Assembly: GCF_000012385.1 (NCBI RefSeq)
Contig: NC_007940.1
Span: 1-64,000 of the forward strand
Origin: Rickettsia bellii RML369-C
Lineage (GTDB): Bacteria > Pseudomonadota > Alphaproteobacteria > Rickettsiales > Rickettsiaceae
Reading direction: 5' to 3'
Length of the DNA: 64,000 bases
This document shows positions 9,277 through 19,666 of the stretch, piece by piece. Position 1 is the first letter of the stretch; each line of letters begins with the position of its first letter. A program made the position numbers and the translations under genes. A model generated the notes under the pieces. It was given only the letters and a program-made list of their open reading frames with translations. It did no database searches and was not told the origin of the DNA.

Positions 9277-9825
9277 TTAAAAATATTTCTTACATGCTTT
9301 AAAGTAAGAATAACCAGTTATGATTGTTAAAAAAGCTGCAATCCATAAAATTATTTCTCCAACTAAATCAAGATAGATAATATTAGAACCTTTTGAGCCT
9401 AATACTAATATTGATAAAGCAAACATCTGTAAAAAGGTTTTAGTTTTTGCAAGTGTTGAGACAGGAACACTAACTTTAACTAATGCTAAAAATTCTCGAA
9501 GACCGCTAACTAAAAACTCTCTTGCCAATATCAATAAACAAGGAATTTCATCTACATCACTTTTCTTCAATAACATTATAATAACACAGCCGACTAATAA
9601 TTTATCCGCAATTGGGTCGAGCATTTTACCAAAACTTGTAACCAAGTTATATTTTCTTGCAATATAACCATCAAAAAAATCCGTAATGCTGGCTAGTACA
9701 AATAGTAACGCTCCAAGCATGCGGGCAAGAGGGCTATTAATATAAAATGTTAGTATAATAACTGGAATTGCAGCTATTCGGGCAATGGTCAAATAGTTAG
9801 GTAAATTTTCATCAATTTTCATCAA
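9277..9825 (-). CDS. pgsA: CDP-diacylglycerol-glycerol-3-phosphate 3-phosphatidyltransferase
   Basis: Inner-membrane enzyme that makes phosphatidylglycerophosphate, the first committed step to phosphatidylglycerol and cardiolipin. The CDP-alcohol phosphotransferase motif is complete: Asp49, Asp52-Gly53, Ala56-Arg57, Gly66, Asp70 and Asp74. The length of 182 residues and about five membrane segments are normal. yidC lies upstream on the same strand 20 bases away, and the carbonic-anhydrase-like gene lies downstream, so a yidC-pgsA transcript is plausible. Confidence 0.95.
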   Translation of the reverse strand: MMKIDENLPNYLTIARIAAIPVIILTFYINSPLARMLGALLFVLASITDFFDGYIARKYNLVTSFGKMLDPIADKLLVGCVIIMLLKKSDVDEIPCLLILAREFLVSGLREFLALVKVSVPVSTLAKTKTFLQMFALSILVLGSKGSNIIYLDLVGEIILWIAAFLTIITGYSYFKACKKYF

Positions 9826-9845
9826 TTATATTATAAACACTCCAT

Positions 9846-11525
9846 TTATTTATCTAGCTTATTAATATAATATTGTTGGATTATGGATAAAATGTTGTTC
9901 CAAGACCAATATATTAAAAGACCTGCTGGAAAACTACTAAACATTACCAGGAAAACTAAAGGCATAAATTTCATTACTTGAGCTTGTACTGGATCAGCAG
10001 GCTCAGGACTCATTCTTTGTTGCAAGAACATAGTAATAGCCATTAAGATAGGCCATGCACCAATCATTAAGAATGAAGGTAGAGAAAAATGCAACAACCC
10101 AAATAAGTTAAAGATACTAGTAGGATCAGGAGCGGATAAGTCTTTAATCCAGCCGTAAAATGGTGCTTGACGCATTTCAATAGTAACATAAAGCACTTTA
10201 TAGATAGAGAAAAATACCGGTATTTGAACAAGTATAGGCAGACAACCAGCTACGGGATTGACCTTTTCCTTTTTATATAAAGCCATAATTTCTTGATTTA
10301 GACGAGCTTTATCATCACCATATAGATTTTTTATCCTATTGATTTCAGGCTGTAAATTCTTCATTCTTTTCATTGAACGATAGGATTTATTAGCCAAAGT
10401 AAACATCAGTAATTTAATAATAACAGTAACTATTAAGATACTAATACCGAAATTACCGACATATTTATAAAAGAAGTTCATCGCATAGAAAACCGGCTTA
10501 GTAATTATATAAAACCAACCGAAATCTATAGCTCTATCAAATAATTTAATGTCATATTGCTTTTCGTATTTGTCTAGCAAATCTACTTTCTTTGCTCCCG
10601 CAAAAAGTCTTCCTTTAATAGAAAAATTCTCACCTGGCTTTACTATTTGTACAGGTGAAATAAAATCTACTTGATATCGCTCTACTTCTTGTTTAACTGC
10701 ATAATTAAAGTTTGAACTATAATTACTTGATTTATCAGGAATTAAAGAAGTAAGCCAATATTTATCAGTAATTCCTATCCAATCAACTTTACTTGCGGAA
10801 AATTTCTCACTTTTTTTGTCCTTAATATCATCATATGAATACTCTTTTAGGTTTTCATCTATACATCCAATAGGACCTTGATGTAGTATATTTACGGCTT
10901 TTTCTACAGCAGTATATTTACGATTAATCAAGCCGTAAGATTGCACAGGAAGTTCTTGATTGCTATTATTGACGATGGTTTGTTCTATAGTAAATAAATA
11001 ATTTTCATCTACTGTAATAGCTACTAAAAATTTAACCCCATCCTCATTAACCCAAAATAAATTAACTGGTTTTTCAGGAGTTAATATTTCACTATCACTA
11101 TTCCATATAGTTTCGTTATTAGGTAGCTTTACACTAGATAAGTTACTCACCCAACCTATTTCTGCAAAATACGCATCTTTAGTATCAGATGGTGAAAATA
11201 ATACCACTTCAGGGCTATTTTCAGATAAATCTTGCTTATATTTTTTCAAAATTAAATCATCAAATCTAAGTCCTTTTAACGAAATAGAACCAGAAAGTGC
11301 ATTTGAGTCTATTTTAATACGTGGTGCTTGACTTGCTTCTTGAACAATAACAGGTGTAGCCTCTAATTGTGCAGATTCTTTTTTCTTTAAATCCTTTGCT
11401 TTTTGCAACGCTATTTGTTGTTGTTGCTTTTGCTGTTGCGGCTTTACAATAAAATATTGCCAACCAAAAATTATACCTAAAGATAGTACAATGGCTGCTA
11501 CAAGATTAACTATATTATTATTCAT
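9846..11525 (-). CDS. yidC: Membrane protein insertase YidC
   Basis: 559 residues. An N-terminal membrane anchor (residues 7-25) is followed by a basic, Gln-rich stretch ([10 protein letters not shown]). A periplasmic beta domain extends to about residue 340. The conserved five-helix Oxa1/YidC core comes last, with the hydrophilic coiled segment [16 protein letters not shown] and [18 protein letters not shown]. It inserts membrane proteins alone or with SecYEG. Length and domain order are typical of Gram-negative YidC. An RPE1-type repeat lies directly upstream. Confidence 0.97.
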
Positions 11526-11594
11526 TAGTAAGTACTTAATTTTTTATATTTTAGAGCTTTAAATTTTATAGGATTTAAATAAAATAATCAAGGA

Positions 11595-11725
11595 TATACT
11601 CGTTTAATTTGAAAAATTGGCTACGTCGTCCTACAAGTACTGCGGTACTCACGTATTAAGTAACTGCTTCCGTTCCTCGTCTTGTGGACCGATTACTCTT
11701 TTCCAAATTAAACTTCGTCTATCTA
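11595..11725 (+). repeat. RPE1-family dispersed repeat, intergenic copy
   Basis: The segment starts TATACTCGTTTAATTTGAAA and continues through GGCTACGTCGTCC, CTCACGTA and CTTTTCCAAAT. It matches, with divergence, the reverse complement of 47480-47616 and the in-frame insert in the Rpn gene near 52505-52615 (shared CACGTACTAAAGTGTA core, mutated here). The 240-base reading frame across it is an accident of the repeat. At 11755-11800 a second RPE remnant (GTGGTCAAGTCATGGGATGACATC) follows. No gene is seen in the 293-base gap. Confidence 0.65.
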
Positions 11726-11818
11726 CACTTACTATTAGATTATTTTTTTGGGTATTGTGGTCAAGTCATGGGATGACATCGAGGACGTTTTTCAATCCAT
11801 GCAACAACCTAACATGCC

Positions 11819-12982
11819 CTACACTATACCGACATTTTGGAAGATTTTTAATTTAAATTCAGGCAACACAGAAATTATATGTTCAAAAATATCAGCTTGA
11901 ACTTTTTCGTATCCTATTAAACTTGTTTCTTTAACGAAAATATATATTTCGATAGGTAAGCCATTAACAGTTGGCTGAAGTTGTCTAACTAAAAAAGTAA
12001 ACCCTTCAGTATAAATAGCAGGATTATTTTTTAGATATTCTTGAACATATAATTTAAATATTTTGATATTTGTTAGATCTTTTTCATCTTTATCAAGAGT
12101 GATTTTATTGATTACATCTTTTGATAGATAAGGAGATTTTTTGAGATTTGTTAAAATAGTAGAATCACAAAAATTAATAGTTGCCATATTTATATTAAAT
12201 TCTCTTTTTACTCTTCTTGCTCCTGTTTCATCAACTCCTTTATAATTTATGACATTAGAACTTAAAACACTAGAAGTAGGAATAGTTGAAATAGATTGAT
12301 CAAAATTTCTAATTGTCACTACAGAGATAGTAATTTTTTCGACTGTTCCTTCGACTTCACCAATACGCACCCAGTCACCTATTATTGATAATATCTTGAC
12401 TAGTCAGTTGAAGACTTGCAATTAACCCAAGCATAGTGTCTTTAAAGATGAATGTTAAAAGAGCAGCGGCAGCACCTAAACTTGTTAAAAAGGCACTAAG
12501 AGAAATATTTAGCAAATAAGAAATAGTTATCATAGCCGAAATGATCATGACAAATATTTTTAATATTTGAAAATATAAGCTTAGAGGAGCTTTTTTAGCA
12601 AAAGTTTTAATTCTATTATGATAAAGGTCAGCACCAGCATCTATAAGGGTTAGCAATAGCATAGTGAAAGATAAACTGACATATAATATGACTATAGTAT
12701 CTTTAATCCCAAGTAATATATGTGCTTTAAAAGAACTTGGATGAAAGATATTTCCCCAGGATATGAAATAAATCCCTAATAGAGAGTGTAGTAAATAACG
12801 AAATATCGGATATTTCTTCAACACTCTTTCATAATCTTCATAATGATGTCTTGTTAAGTAATTTTTTACTGAAAAATTAGTTTTTTAATTAAAAATACTA
12901 AAGGTATAATAGATACCAGCATAACAAATAACATTATTATTTCAGTACTTGATGTACGATATAAATCCATTAAATATTGCAT
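11819..12982 (-). pseudogene. Small-conductance mechanosensitive channel (MscS/YbdG family), broken by two frameshifts
   Basis: Three consecutive reading frames together give about 388 residues of a YbdG-type MscS channel. The first piece starts at the ATG at 12982 (MQYLMDLYRTSSTEII...) and stops near 12885. The second contains YLTRHHYEDYERVLKKYP and membrane helices, ending after LTSQDIINN near 12380. The third starts IGDWVRIGEVEGTVEKI and runs through the soluble beta domain to 11819. The first break fits loss of one base in an A-run at about 12872-12876 (plus strand). The second fits one extra base in AATAATA near 12390. Intact, it would be an inner-membrane osmotic relief valve. Sequencing error is possible, but two events make decay more likely. 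Confidence 0.85.
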
Positions 12983-13054
12983 ATTTTACTTACCATATTA
13001 TTATGTATAATTATAAATAAATTTAACTAAAAAGAACAAAATAACTTTTTAACT

Positions 13055-13846
13055 ATGACATTCCCGAATATTAATCCTATTATTTTCTCTGTAGGACCAC
13101 TAGCCGTATCTTGGTACTCTCTTTCATATGTAGTTGGAATTTTGTTTGGCTGGTTTTATGCAAGTAAAATTATAGAAAAATTTCCTACACAAATCACTAA
13201 GAAAAATTTAGAAGAGTTTGTTACATACGCTATTATTGGGATAATAGTTGGAGGCAGACTTGGCTATATTTTATTATATAATCCTTATAAATATTTTTCA
13301 AATCCAATAGAGATTTTAAAAACATATGAGGGCGGAATGTCCTTTCACGGCGGTGCTATAGGAGTTATTATTGCTGCTTATATATTTTGCAAACGACATA
13401 AACTTAATTTCTTAAGTCTTACCGATATTATTGCTCCAGTAGTCCCAATTGGCTTATTTTTCGGCAGAATTGCCAATTTTATTAATGGTGAGTTATATGG
13501 GCGTGTTACAAATTCATCTATCGGTGTAATTTTTCCAGATAGCGATTTAAACTTGCGTCATCCTAGTCAATTATATGAAGCTTTCTTTGAAGGATTAGTG
13601 TTATTTTGTATTTTGGCTTATGCTGTATTTAAACGTAATACAATTAAAAAGCAAGGTTTAAACTCAGGTCTGTTTTTAATGTTTTATTCTCTTTTTAGAA
13701 TAATTATTGAGATATTTAGAGAGCCGGATGTGCAAATTGGCTTTATTTTTGATAGTTTAACTATGGGGCAAATTTTATCGATGCCGCTGTTACTTTTAGG
13801 TATTTATTTAATAATAAAAACAGAATGTCGATCGATCACAAAATAA
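13055..13846 (+). CDS. lgt: Phosphatidylglycerol-prolipoprotein diacylglyceryl transferase
   Basis: First enzyme of lipoprotein maturation; it moves diacylglycerol from phosphatidylglycerol to the lipobox cysteine at the inner membrane. 263 residues with seven hydrophobic segments. The Lgt signature [14 protein letters not shown] is at residues 137-150, and the essential His is in MSFHGG (His98). The last bases overlap the next gene by 22 nucleotides, so the two are co-transcribed. Confidence 0.97.
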   Translation: MTFPNINPIIFSVGPLAVSWYSLSYVVGILFGWFYASKIIEKFPTQITKKNLEEFVTYAIIGIIVGGRLGYILLYNPYKYFSNPIEILKTYEGGMSFHGGAIGVIIAAYIFCKRHKLNFLSLTDIIAPVVPIGLFFGRIANFINGELYGRVTNSSIGVIFPDSDLNLRHPSQLYEAFFEGLVLFCILAYAVFKRNTIKKQGLNSGLFLMFYSLFRIIIEIFREPDVQIGFIFDSLTMGQILSMPLLLLGIYLIIKTECRSITK

Positions 13847-14925
13847 GGGAAATAATTGAGCAAAGTGGCTATATCACTTGTGATCGTCTTATGCAGGAAG
13901 TTTTACATGTAAGCCCGACTTCTTATTATAGGCAAACGAAATCCTTAGCAGAAGAAGGGGATTTTACTACTGCTCCTGAAGTTTCGCAGCTATTTGGTGA
14001 AATTATAGGCTTATGGTGTATAAAAGAATGGCAAAGAATTGGTAGTCCTAAAAATCTTAGCATAGTCGAGCTTGGTCCTGGCAGAGGGTTATTAATGCGG
14101 GACTTATTACGCACAGCAAAATTAGTTCCAGAATTTTATAACGCTTTATCAATCAACTTAATTGATATCAATGAAAATTTTATTGTTCAGCAAAAATCTA
14201 ATCTACAAAACTTTGATTTACCAATTAATTGGTACGCATCTATAGAAGATATCCCCAAAAAACCCGCTCTAATAATAGCTAATGAGTTCTTTGATGCTAT
14301 GCCGATAAAGCAATATATCAAAGTAAAAGAATCATGGTATGAAAGAATATTTGTAGTGCAGCCGGTAGATGGGAAAATCAAGTATGATAAAATAGCTGTT
14401 AGTAAACAATTACAAGAATATTTACAGAAGACACATTTAGATGCGAAAGACGGAGCAGTGCTTGAAGAGTCCTATAAATCTATAGAGATTATGAAATTTA
14501 TATCCGAGCATATAAAAGAATTGGGCGGAAGCGGTCTTATAATAGATTACGGTTATGATATAAACCCGAATATTAGGACTAGATATCAATATAACTCAAC
14601 CTTGCAAGCTATAAAAAATCATAAATACTGCCCGATAATTGAGAATTTAGGGGAGGAAGATTTATCAGCCCATGTAGATTTTTATGTGCTCAAAACAGTA
14701 GCTCAAAATAGCAAAATAAATGTAATAGATACAATCTCACAACGTGATTTCTTAATAGAAAATGGGATTTTACTACGCAAGCAAACGCTGCAAAACAAAC
14801 TTAATCCCGAGCAAGCAGAGCTAATAGAGAGACAAGTAAATAGGCTGATATCTCTCAAAGAAATGGGCGGGTTATTTAAGGTATTGCAGGTGATGAAAAC
14901 ACCACCTACTGTGTCACCCCCGTGA
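13825..14925 (+). CDS. MidA/NDUFAF7-family class I SAM-dependent methyltransferase
   Basis: 366 residues of the DUF185 family. Its mitochondrial member methylates an arginine of the complex I subunit NDUFS2, so a role in NADH dehydrogenase assembly is the natural inference. Motifs are [14 protein letters not shown] (46-59), the SAM-binding loop [12 protein letters not shown] (79-90) and [12 protein letters not shown]. It overlaps lgt by 22 bases. The final residues (TVSPP) are encoded by sequence that looks like the edge of an RPE (TGTCACCCCCGTG), so the original C-terminus was probably replaced. Confidence 0.87.
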   Translation: MSIDHKIREIIEQSGYITCDRLMQEVLHVSPTSYYRQTKSLAEEGDFTTAPEVSQLFGEIIGLWCIKEWQRIGSPKNLSIVELGPGRGLLMRDLLRTAKLVPEFYNALSINLIDINENFIVQQKSNLQNFDLPINWYASIEDIPKKPALIIANEFFDAMPIKQYIKVKESWYERIFVVQPVDGKIKYDKIAVSKQLQEYLQKTHLDAKDGAVLEESYKSIEIMKFISEHIKELGGSGLIIDYGYDINPNIRTRYQYNSTLQAIKNHKYCPIIENLGEEDLSAHVDFYVLKTVAQNSKINVIDTISQRDFLIENGILLRKQTLQNKLNPEQAELIERQVNRLISLKEMGGLFKVLQVMKTPPTVSPP

Positions 14926-14963
14926 TCAGCAGGCATTATTGCGTAAATCGAAAATTACTCTCA

Positions 14964-15109
14964 ATGTCATCCCGTGGCTTGTCCACGGGATCCAGAAAAT
15001 AATAAAAAATACTAATTTTATTAGTATTTTTAACTGGCTCTAGTTCCCAAGCCACGGGGTGGCAGGGGGAAATGATCCACGCTGGCAATGCCGCCACGGG
15101 ATGACATCG
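14964..15109 (+). repeat. Composite intergenic RPE
   Basis: It begins TGTCATCCCGTGGCTTGTCC. It contains the internal hairpin AATACTAATTTTATTAGTATT and a CTAGTTCCCAAGCCACGG right arm, and ends at CCGCCACGGGATGACA after the common GATCCACG motif. It separates midA from the convergent SH3 gene and could act as a bidirectional terminator. No gene is seen in this gap. Confidence 0.8.
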
Positions 15110-15170
15110 ATTTTATAAAATCAAGCCTACCTCTAATATGCAAAGAGCGTTCGGGTAATTCGGTCTTCAT

Positions 15171-15650
15171 TTAATACCTATCTTTATCATCATACACCCC
15201 CCAGAGGTCTTTTTTAAGTACCCAGCCAGTGTAATTTTTGCAGGTAATTTGGCAAAACTGTTCTTTGCATTTTTTTAAGCCACAGCGAACTTTAGGCATT
15301 AATTTTGCTATTACTCTACTCTCTATATTTGCATATTTAAGTAATTCGATCTCTTGATCAGCAATAATAATTACTGATCTTCTACCTGATAAGACGCTTG
15401 AATGTATCCAACCACTTTCGCCATGAATATCACGTACTTGCCGCCACTGTTCATATTCGGCAATTATTTCTACTGGTTCACCTTTTTTAACAAAAACCCA
15501 CTCTATTGCTGCTTTCGTAGTCGGACCGCTTCGTGCATTAACTTCATTAGATTTTATTGAAACAAATCTCGGAATAGGTAACTTTTTATTATCGGCATTA
15601 ATTGTTGTTGATAGTATTATTGCAATTAAAGCAAAGAGAATCTTAATCAT
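15171..15650 (-). CDS. Secreted SH3-domain protein
   Basis: 159 residues with an N-terminal signal peptide (MIKILFALIAIILSTTINA). A bacterial SH3 domain follows at about 30-95 (VNARSGPTTKAAIEWVFVKKGEPVEI, then WRQVRDIHGESGWIHSSVL), and a second, weaker SH3-like repeat carries four cysteines (CGLKKCKEQFCQITC). Such domains bind peptidoglycan or other periplasmic targets; the precise role is unknown. The start overlaps the antiporter gene stop by 8 bases, so it is translated from the same transcript. Confidence 0.82.
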   Translation of the reverse strand: MIKILFALIAIILSTTINADNKKLPIPRFVSIKSNEVNARSGPTTKAAIEWVFVKKGEPVEIIAEYEQWRQVRDIHGESGWIHSSVLSGRRSVIIIADQEIELLKYANIESRVIAKLMPKVRCGLKKCKEQFCQITCKNYTGWVLKKDLWGVYDDKDRY

Positions 15651-17370
15651 TATACTCTACTTCCGATAAACTATCCTCTTTCTTTGCTACTATATAATTA
15701 CCAAGCCTAAATTGTACTTTTATTCTATTGATTTCTTGCTCGCTAATGCCTATGAATTTTAAAACAGTACCGCCAATTTGAAGACCTGTTTCATAACTTT
15801 CAGGGATAATAGTTGTTGCTCCTAAATCATAGAACTCTCTGGAATTTTTAAGGCTTTTTAACTTCACGATAACTTGCATATCAGGATAGTTAGCGGTAAC
15901 TGTTTTAAGCGATTTCTTTATAGTTACTTGATTATTCATAGTAAGTATGATAGCAAGAGCCCTATCTGTACCAAGGGCTTTTAGAGTATCTGCCTGTGAT
16001 ACATCACCTTTAAAAACTGGAAAACCGTCTGTTAAACCTTCCTTAACTCTATCTTCGTCTAAATCTAATATTACATAGCTTGTCCCTTCAGCTTCTAGAA
16101 CTCTTGCGACCATTTTACCGATATTACCAAGCCCCGCAATAATAATATGATTTGTCAAATCTCTTGCACCAAGCTCTATAATTTGGGTTGGGGTTTTGCC
16201 GAGACCTTTATCGACTTTTTCAGCAATTTTTCGTCCTAATGCTGCAAGTAGCGGGGTAAGTGCCATAGTAAAGGTAACAACAAGCAATAATATGTTAGCA
16301 CTACTTTCTTCTAAAACACCACTTTCTTTACCTAAGCTAAATAATATGAAAGCAAATTCTCCGCCCTGCGATAATAAAAGCCCTGAATAAAAAGCAACAC
16401 CTTTATTAAACCCAAATAAAATACAAAAAGCTGTTATTATCAAGGTTTTGATACCTATTAAAGCAATAGATAAAGTAAGGATATGAGATAGTTTTTCATA
16501 CATTTCAAGTGCGTCGATATTCATACCGACAGTCATGAAGAATAGCCCTAAGAACAGACTCTTGAAAGGGTAAATACTCTCTTCTGCTTGTAGTCTAAAT
16601 TCAGTTTCAGCAACTAATACTCCAGCAACAAAAGCTCCAAGTGCTAGCGATAAGCCGAAAGTTTCAGTAGCCCAAGCAGCAGAAAGCACTATTAACAAAG
16701 TCATTGAAATAGGTAGCTCATTAGCACTATTACTTTCGGAAGATATAAATGAAAATATTGGACGAAGCAAAACACGACCAGCAACAAATATAGTAAGTAA
16801 AGCAACAATGGCTTTTAAAAATGCAATACCAAGTGCTGTCGCAAGAGAAGCCTGACTATTACCGCTAAGCAGTGGTACTATTACAAGTAAAGGTACTACA
16901 GCCAAATCTTGGAGCAGAAGAATTGCTAAAGAAATTCTACCGATTTGTGTTGATTGGCTACGGTTTTCCTCAATGACCTGCATAACAAGGGCTGTAGATG
17001 AAAGTGCAAGTCCGCCTCCGGTAATAATAGCAGCACTACTATTGCCGTCTATAAGCACCATCACACCGGCAATTATTATGGCGGTTGTTAGAACTTGTAA
17101 AGTACCAAGCCCGAAAACATACCGCCTCATAGCTTTTAATCGTTCGAAAGATAGCTCAAGTCCTATCGCAAATAATAGAAATACTACACCAAGTTCGCCG
17201 AGTAACTTAGTCTGGTCATATGTTACAATTTTTAGACCATGATCACCAATTGCAGCTCCAGCAATTAGATAGCCAAGTACCGGACTTAACTTAAATCGCT
17301 TAAGTATAGCCACGATAAAGACTGCAGTGCCAAGTAAAACTATAACATTAATAAGTATGTGATCGTTCAT
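15643..17370 (-). CDS. Monovalent cation:proton antiporter, CPA2/Kef family
   Basis: 575 residues. Residues 1-385 contain about twelve membrane segments of the Na+/H+ exchanger fold, with GELGVVFLLFAIGLELSFERL and ALGAFVAGVLVAE as family landmarks. The soluble part begins with a TrkA-N nucleotide-binding domain (IIAGLGNIGKMVARVLEAEG, about residue 409), like KefB/KefC/YbaL. It probably exchanges K+ or Na+ for H+ at the inner membrane under control of bound nucleotide. It heads a two-gene unit with the SH3 gene. Assignment to KefB rather than YbaL is not decided. Confidence 0.88.
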   Translation of the reverse strand: MNDHILINVIVLLGTAVFIVAILKRFKLSPVLGYLIAGAAIGDHGLKIVTYDQTKLLGELGVVFLLFAIGLELSFERLKAMRRYVFGLGTLQVLTTAIIIAGVMVLIDGNSSAAIITGGGLALSSTALVMQVIEENRSQSTQIGRISLAILLLQDLAVVPLLVIVPLLSGNSQASLATALGIAFLKAIVALLTIFVAGRVLLRPIFSFISSESNSANELPISMTLLIVLSAAWATETFGLSLALGAFVAGVLVAETEFRLQAEESIYPFKSLFLGLFFMTVGMNIDALEMYEKLSHILTLSIALIGIKTLIITAFCILFGFNKGVAFYSGLLLSQGGEFAFILFSLGKESGVLEESSANILLLVVTFTMALTPLLAALGRKIAEKVDKGLGKTPTQIIELGARDLTNHIIIAGLGNIGKMVARVLEAEGTSYVILDLDEDRVKEGLTDGFPVFKGDVSQADTLKALGTDRALAIILTMNNQVTIKKSLKTVTANYPDMQVIVKLKSLKNSREFYDLGATTIIPESYETGLQIGGTVLKFIGISEQEINRIKVQFRLGNYIVAKKEDSLSEVEYND

Positions 17371-17380
17371 TTAAAAATAT

Positions 17381-17707
17381 TTATTTTTTCCAAATTTCTT
17401 CAAGTTTAAAATGTGTTCTTGCTTCAGGATAAAAAATATTAACCAAAATAGTACCTGCGTCTATTAGTACCCATTCTGATTTACCAAGCCCCTCTATATT
17501 AGTGCTTATACCGGCTTTATTTTTTAGCTCTAATGCCACATATTCAGCTATTGCTCCAACGTTCTTAGTTGACCTACCATTAGCAAATATAATATAATCA
17601 GCTATCTTATTTTTACCACTCAAGTCAATTACATCTATATCTTCTGCTTTCTTTTCATTTAGACATTCTAAAATAAATAATTTTAGTTCTTCACTTTCTT
17701 TTTTCAT
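17381..17707 (-). CDS. rsfS: Ribosomal silencing factor RsfS (Iojap family)
   Basis: 108 residues from the ATG at 17707. The longer frame starting at 17764 adds 19 hydrophobic residues absent from the family, so I reject it. Motifs include DVIDLSGKNKIADYIIFANGRS and the C-terminal WVLIDAGTILVNIFYPEAR. RsfS binds ribosomal protein L14 and keeps subunits apart under starvation. It lies immediately upstream (minus strand) of the antiporter gene and diverges from bolA. Confidence 0.92.
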   Translation of the reverse strand: MKKESEELKLFILECLNEKKAEDIDVIDLSGKNKIADYIIFANGRSTKNVGAIAEYVALELKNKAGISTNIEGLGKSEWVLIDAGTILVNIFYPEARTHFKLEEIWKK

Positions 17708-17826
17708 ATTACTGTAATATATTATTTTAATATTAATTATATTCGCAAGAATCATTATTATCAATAGAACTCTATAGATAATGATATAATTAATAACGTA
17801 TACATTATATAGGAATTAATAAAATA

Positions 17827-18057
17827 ATGGCAATATCTGTAGAAGAATTAGAAAAAATACTTAAAAAATCTTTTCCAAACGGCGTAATTAAAATTACCGA
17901 TTTAGTAGGTGATCAAGACCATTATGCACTAGAATTATCAGATATACAGTTTAGAGGACTTACTTTAATTAATCAACATAAACTAGTAAAAAATGCTCTA
18001 TCTGAGGTATTAAATAAAAAACTTCATGCAATTACGATAAAAACCATTGTGATTTAA
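17827..18057 (+). CDS. BolA/IbaG-family protein
   Basis: 76 residues, the size of the short BolA-like (IbaG/YrbA) branch. The family core DHYALELSDIQFRGLTLINQHKLV is visible, with the His used to bind a shared [2Fe-2S] cluster with monothiol glutaredoxins. The likely role is Fe-S trafficking. An AGGAA ribosome site lies at 17812-17816, about ten bases before the ATG. No glutaredoxin gene is in the window. Confidence 0.9.
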   Translation: MAISVEELEKILKKSFPNGVIKITDLVGDQDHYALELSDIQFRGLTLINQHKLVKNALSEVLNKKLHAITIKTIVI

Positions 18058-18080
18058 TAATCAGTACCAAGAGGATTTTG

Positions 18081-18155
18081 TGGTGCTACTAGGGGGAATT
18101 GAACCCCCGACCTCTTCATTACCAATGAAGTGCTCTACCCCTGAGCTATAGTAGC
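18081..18155 (-). tRNA. tRNA-Thr (anticodon GGU)
   Basis: Read on the minus strand, the acceptor arm GCTACTA pairs with TAGTAGC. The anticodon stem CTTCA/TGAAG closes the loop TTGGTAA, giving anticodon GGT, and the T-arm is GGGGG-TTCAATT-CCCCC. The 3' CCA is encoded (TGG at 18081-18083 on the plus strand). All arms are paired, so it should be functional. Confidence 0.97.
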
Positions 18156-18277
18156 TTAAGCTTTATAAATCTTTTTAAAAATGTTTATAGAGCTTAGAAT
18201 TTTATTCCAAACTCTTTTTGCCACATATTTATTATTAAATCAAGAAAAATTTTGGAATTTGTTATATTATTCCTCTA

Positions 18278-18421
18278 CTATCCAAAGGCTTTACCACACA
18301 TATCAACCTCTTTAAAAATATAGAATTCTTCAAAGTGAATAGCAGCATCTTCTGAATTTTTACTGTCAAGATAGGTTTGTAAAAGATTATTTAGCCAATT
18401 TTTCAAATAAAACGAGTATAT
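18278..18421 (-). other. Short coding remnant and repeat tail
   Basis: A minus-strand frame ending in TAG at 18278-18280 encodes a sensible-looking peptide (NWLNNLLQTYLDSKNSEDAA, then HFEEFYIFKEVDMCGKAFG) without a start codon. It may be the 3' scrap of a lost gene. At 18391-18420 the sequence GCCAATTTTTCAAATAAAAC and GAGTATA repeats the tail of the RPE1-type copies at 11595 and 47616. Nothing else is seen between the tRNA and the transporter gene. Confidence 0.3.
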
Positions 18422-19666
18422 TTATGTACGGTTTTTGTAAAAGAATAATGCTATCAATGCAAGAATACAGCTTAAAATAATATAATAAACTGCAGAGGTA
18501 ACTTGACCTGTTTTTTGTACTAGATACTCGAAAACAAGTGGAGTAGTGCCGCCAAATATAGTTGTAGCAGTGTTATATGAAAGCGAGAGTGCAGTGTTAC
18601 GTATTTCAGTAGGATAAAATTCTGCCTGCAAAGCTGGCTCAGGACCAATATAGCTAGCAGCAAGCACTGCGAGTATAAATTGTGAAATAATTACGCCGGT
18701 GAAATTACCTGTTTCAAAATTATTAAGTAAAAACGGAGTTGCTATAATAATTACTACAAGATTAATTACAAAAATTTTCCTGCGACCTATAACATCGGAT
18801 AAATAACCGCTAAGTAATGTTACAGCTATCATAATCACATAACATATGCTGGCTAGGCTGTTTACTTCATTTTCGGTAAAGTTACGACTGATTTTTAAAA
18901 ATGACACTAAATAAATTGCATGCAAATAGAATATTATCGAACCTGGAGCATTAATAAAAATCGAAATTAATATATCAAACCAATGCTTAGTAATAACTTT
19001 TTTTAGCGGCGAATTCTGTATCTTTTTCTGTTCTTTTAAATTTTTAAAATTTGGTGTTTCATGTGTATGGTTCTTAATGTAAAACGCTGCAAAAAGAATA
19101 AAGAAACCGAGTAAAAAAGGTATCCTCCAGCCGAAACTATCAAACTGTTCAGCGTTTAAGATATTCTTGACGATATAAGAAACAAAAGAGCCAAGCAATA
19201 AACCAGCACATATACTAGACATTGAAATACTGCCAGTAAAGCCTCGATGCTTTGGATGAGTATGCTCAATAACAAATGAGATAGAACCGGTTAAAGCTCC
19301 GCCCATTGACAGCCCTTGTAAGATTCTAACAACAATCATTGATATAGTGGCAGTAATACCGATAGTATGGTAGGTCGGTAATATTCCGATTAATACAGTT
19401 GGGGCAGACATACAGAATAGAGCACCAGTTAAGGCTGCTTTTCTACCGAATTTATCACCGATAACACCGAAAAATATGCCTCCTAGTGGTCTTGCCAAAT
19501 ACCCTATAGCAAAGACTAAAAAAGCCTGCAATAAAGAAGTATTAGCATCGTCATTCGGGAAAAACTTAGTTCCGATTATCGGTGCAAAGTAACCGAATAG
19601 TACATAATCATACCATTCAAAAGTGTTGGCTATGCCGCTTGAAAATACTATTTTTTTTCGATTCAT
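18422..19666 (-). CDS. MFS transporter, proline/betaine (ProP-like) metabolite:H+ symporter family
   Basis: 414 residues, twelve predicted membrane segments. The family hallmark [17 protein letters not shown] is near the N-terminus, with [18 protein letters not shown] (MFS motif A) and [19 protein letters not shown] following. Rickettsia carry many ProP-like symporters for host osmolytes or metabolites; the substrate here is unknown. The start overlaps the stop of the upstream SAM-transporter gene by 4 bases, so they form one unit. Confidence 0.88.
   Translation of the reverse strand: MNRKKIVFSSGIANTFEWYDYVLFGYFAPIIGTKFFPNDDANTSLLQAFLVFAIGYLARPLGGIFFGVIGDKFGRKAALTGALFCMSAPTVLIGILPTYHTIGITATISMIVVRILQGLSMGGALTGSISFVIEHTHPKHRGFTGSISMSSICAGLLLGSFVSYIVKNILNAEQFDSFGWRIPFLLGFFILFAAFYIKNHTHETPNFKNLKEQKKIQNSPLKKVITKHWFDILISIFINAPGSIIFYLHAIYLVSFLKISRNFTENEVNSLASICYVIMIAVTLLSGYLSDVIGRRKIFVINLVVIIIATPFLLNNFETGNFTGVIISQFILAVLAASYIGPEPALQAEFYPTEIRNTALSLSYNTATTIFGGTTPLVFEYLVQKTGQVTSAVYYIILSCILALIALFFYKNRT

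Noticed and set aside
11617-11856. 79-residue reading frame on the plus strand
   Set aside because: It runs through an RPE1-type repeat and an RPE remnant. No ribosome site or conserved features.
12375-12824. Independent short membrane protein
   Set aside because: It is the middle part of the broken mscS gene; both flanking frames complete it.
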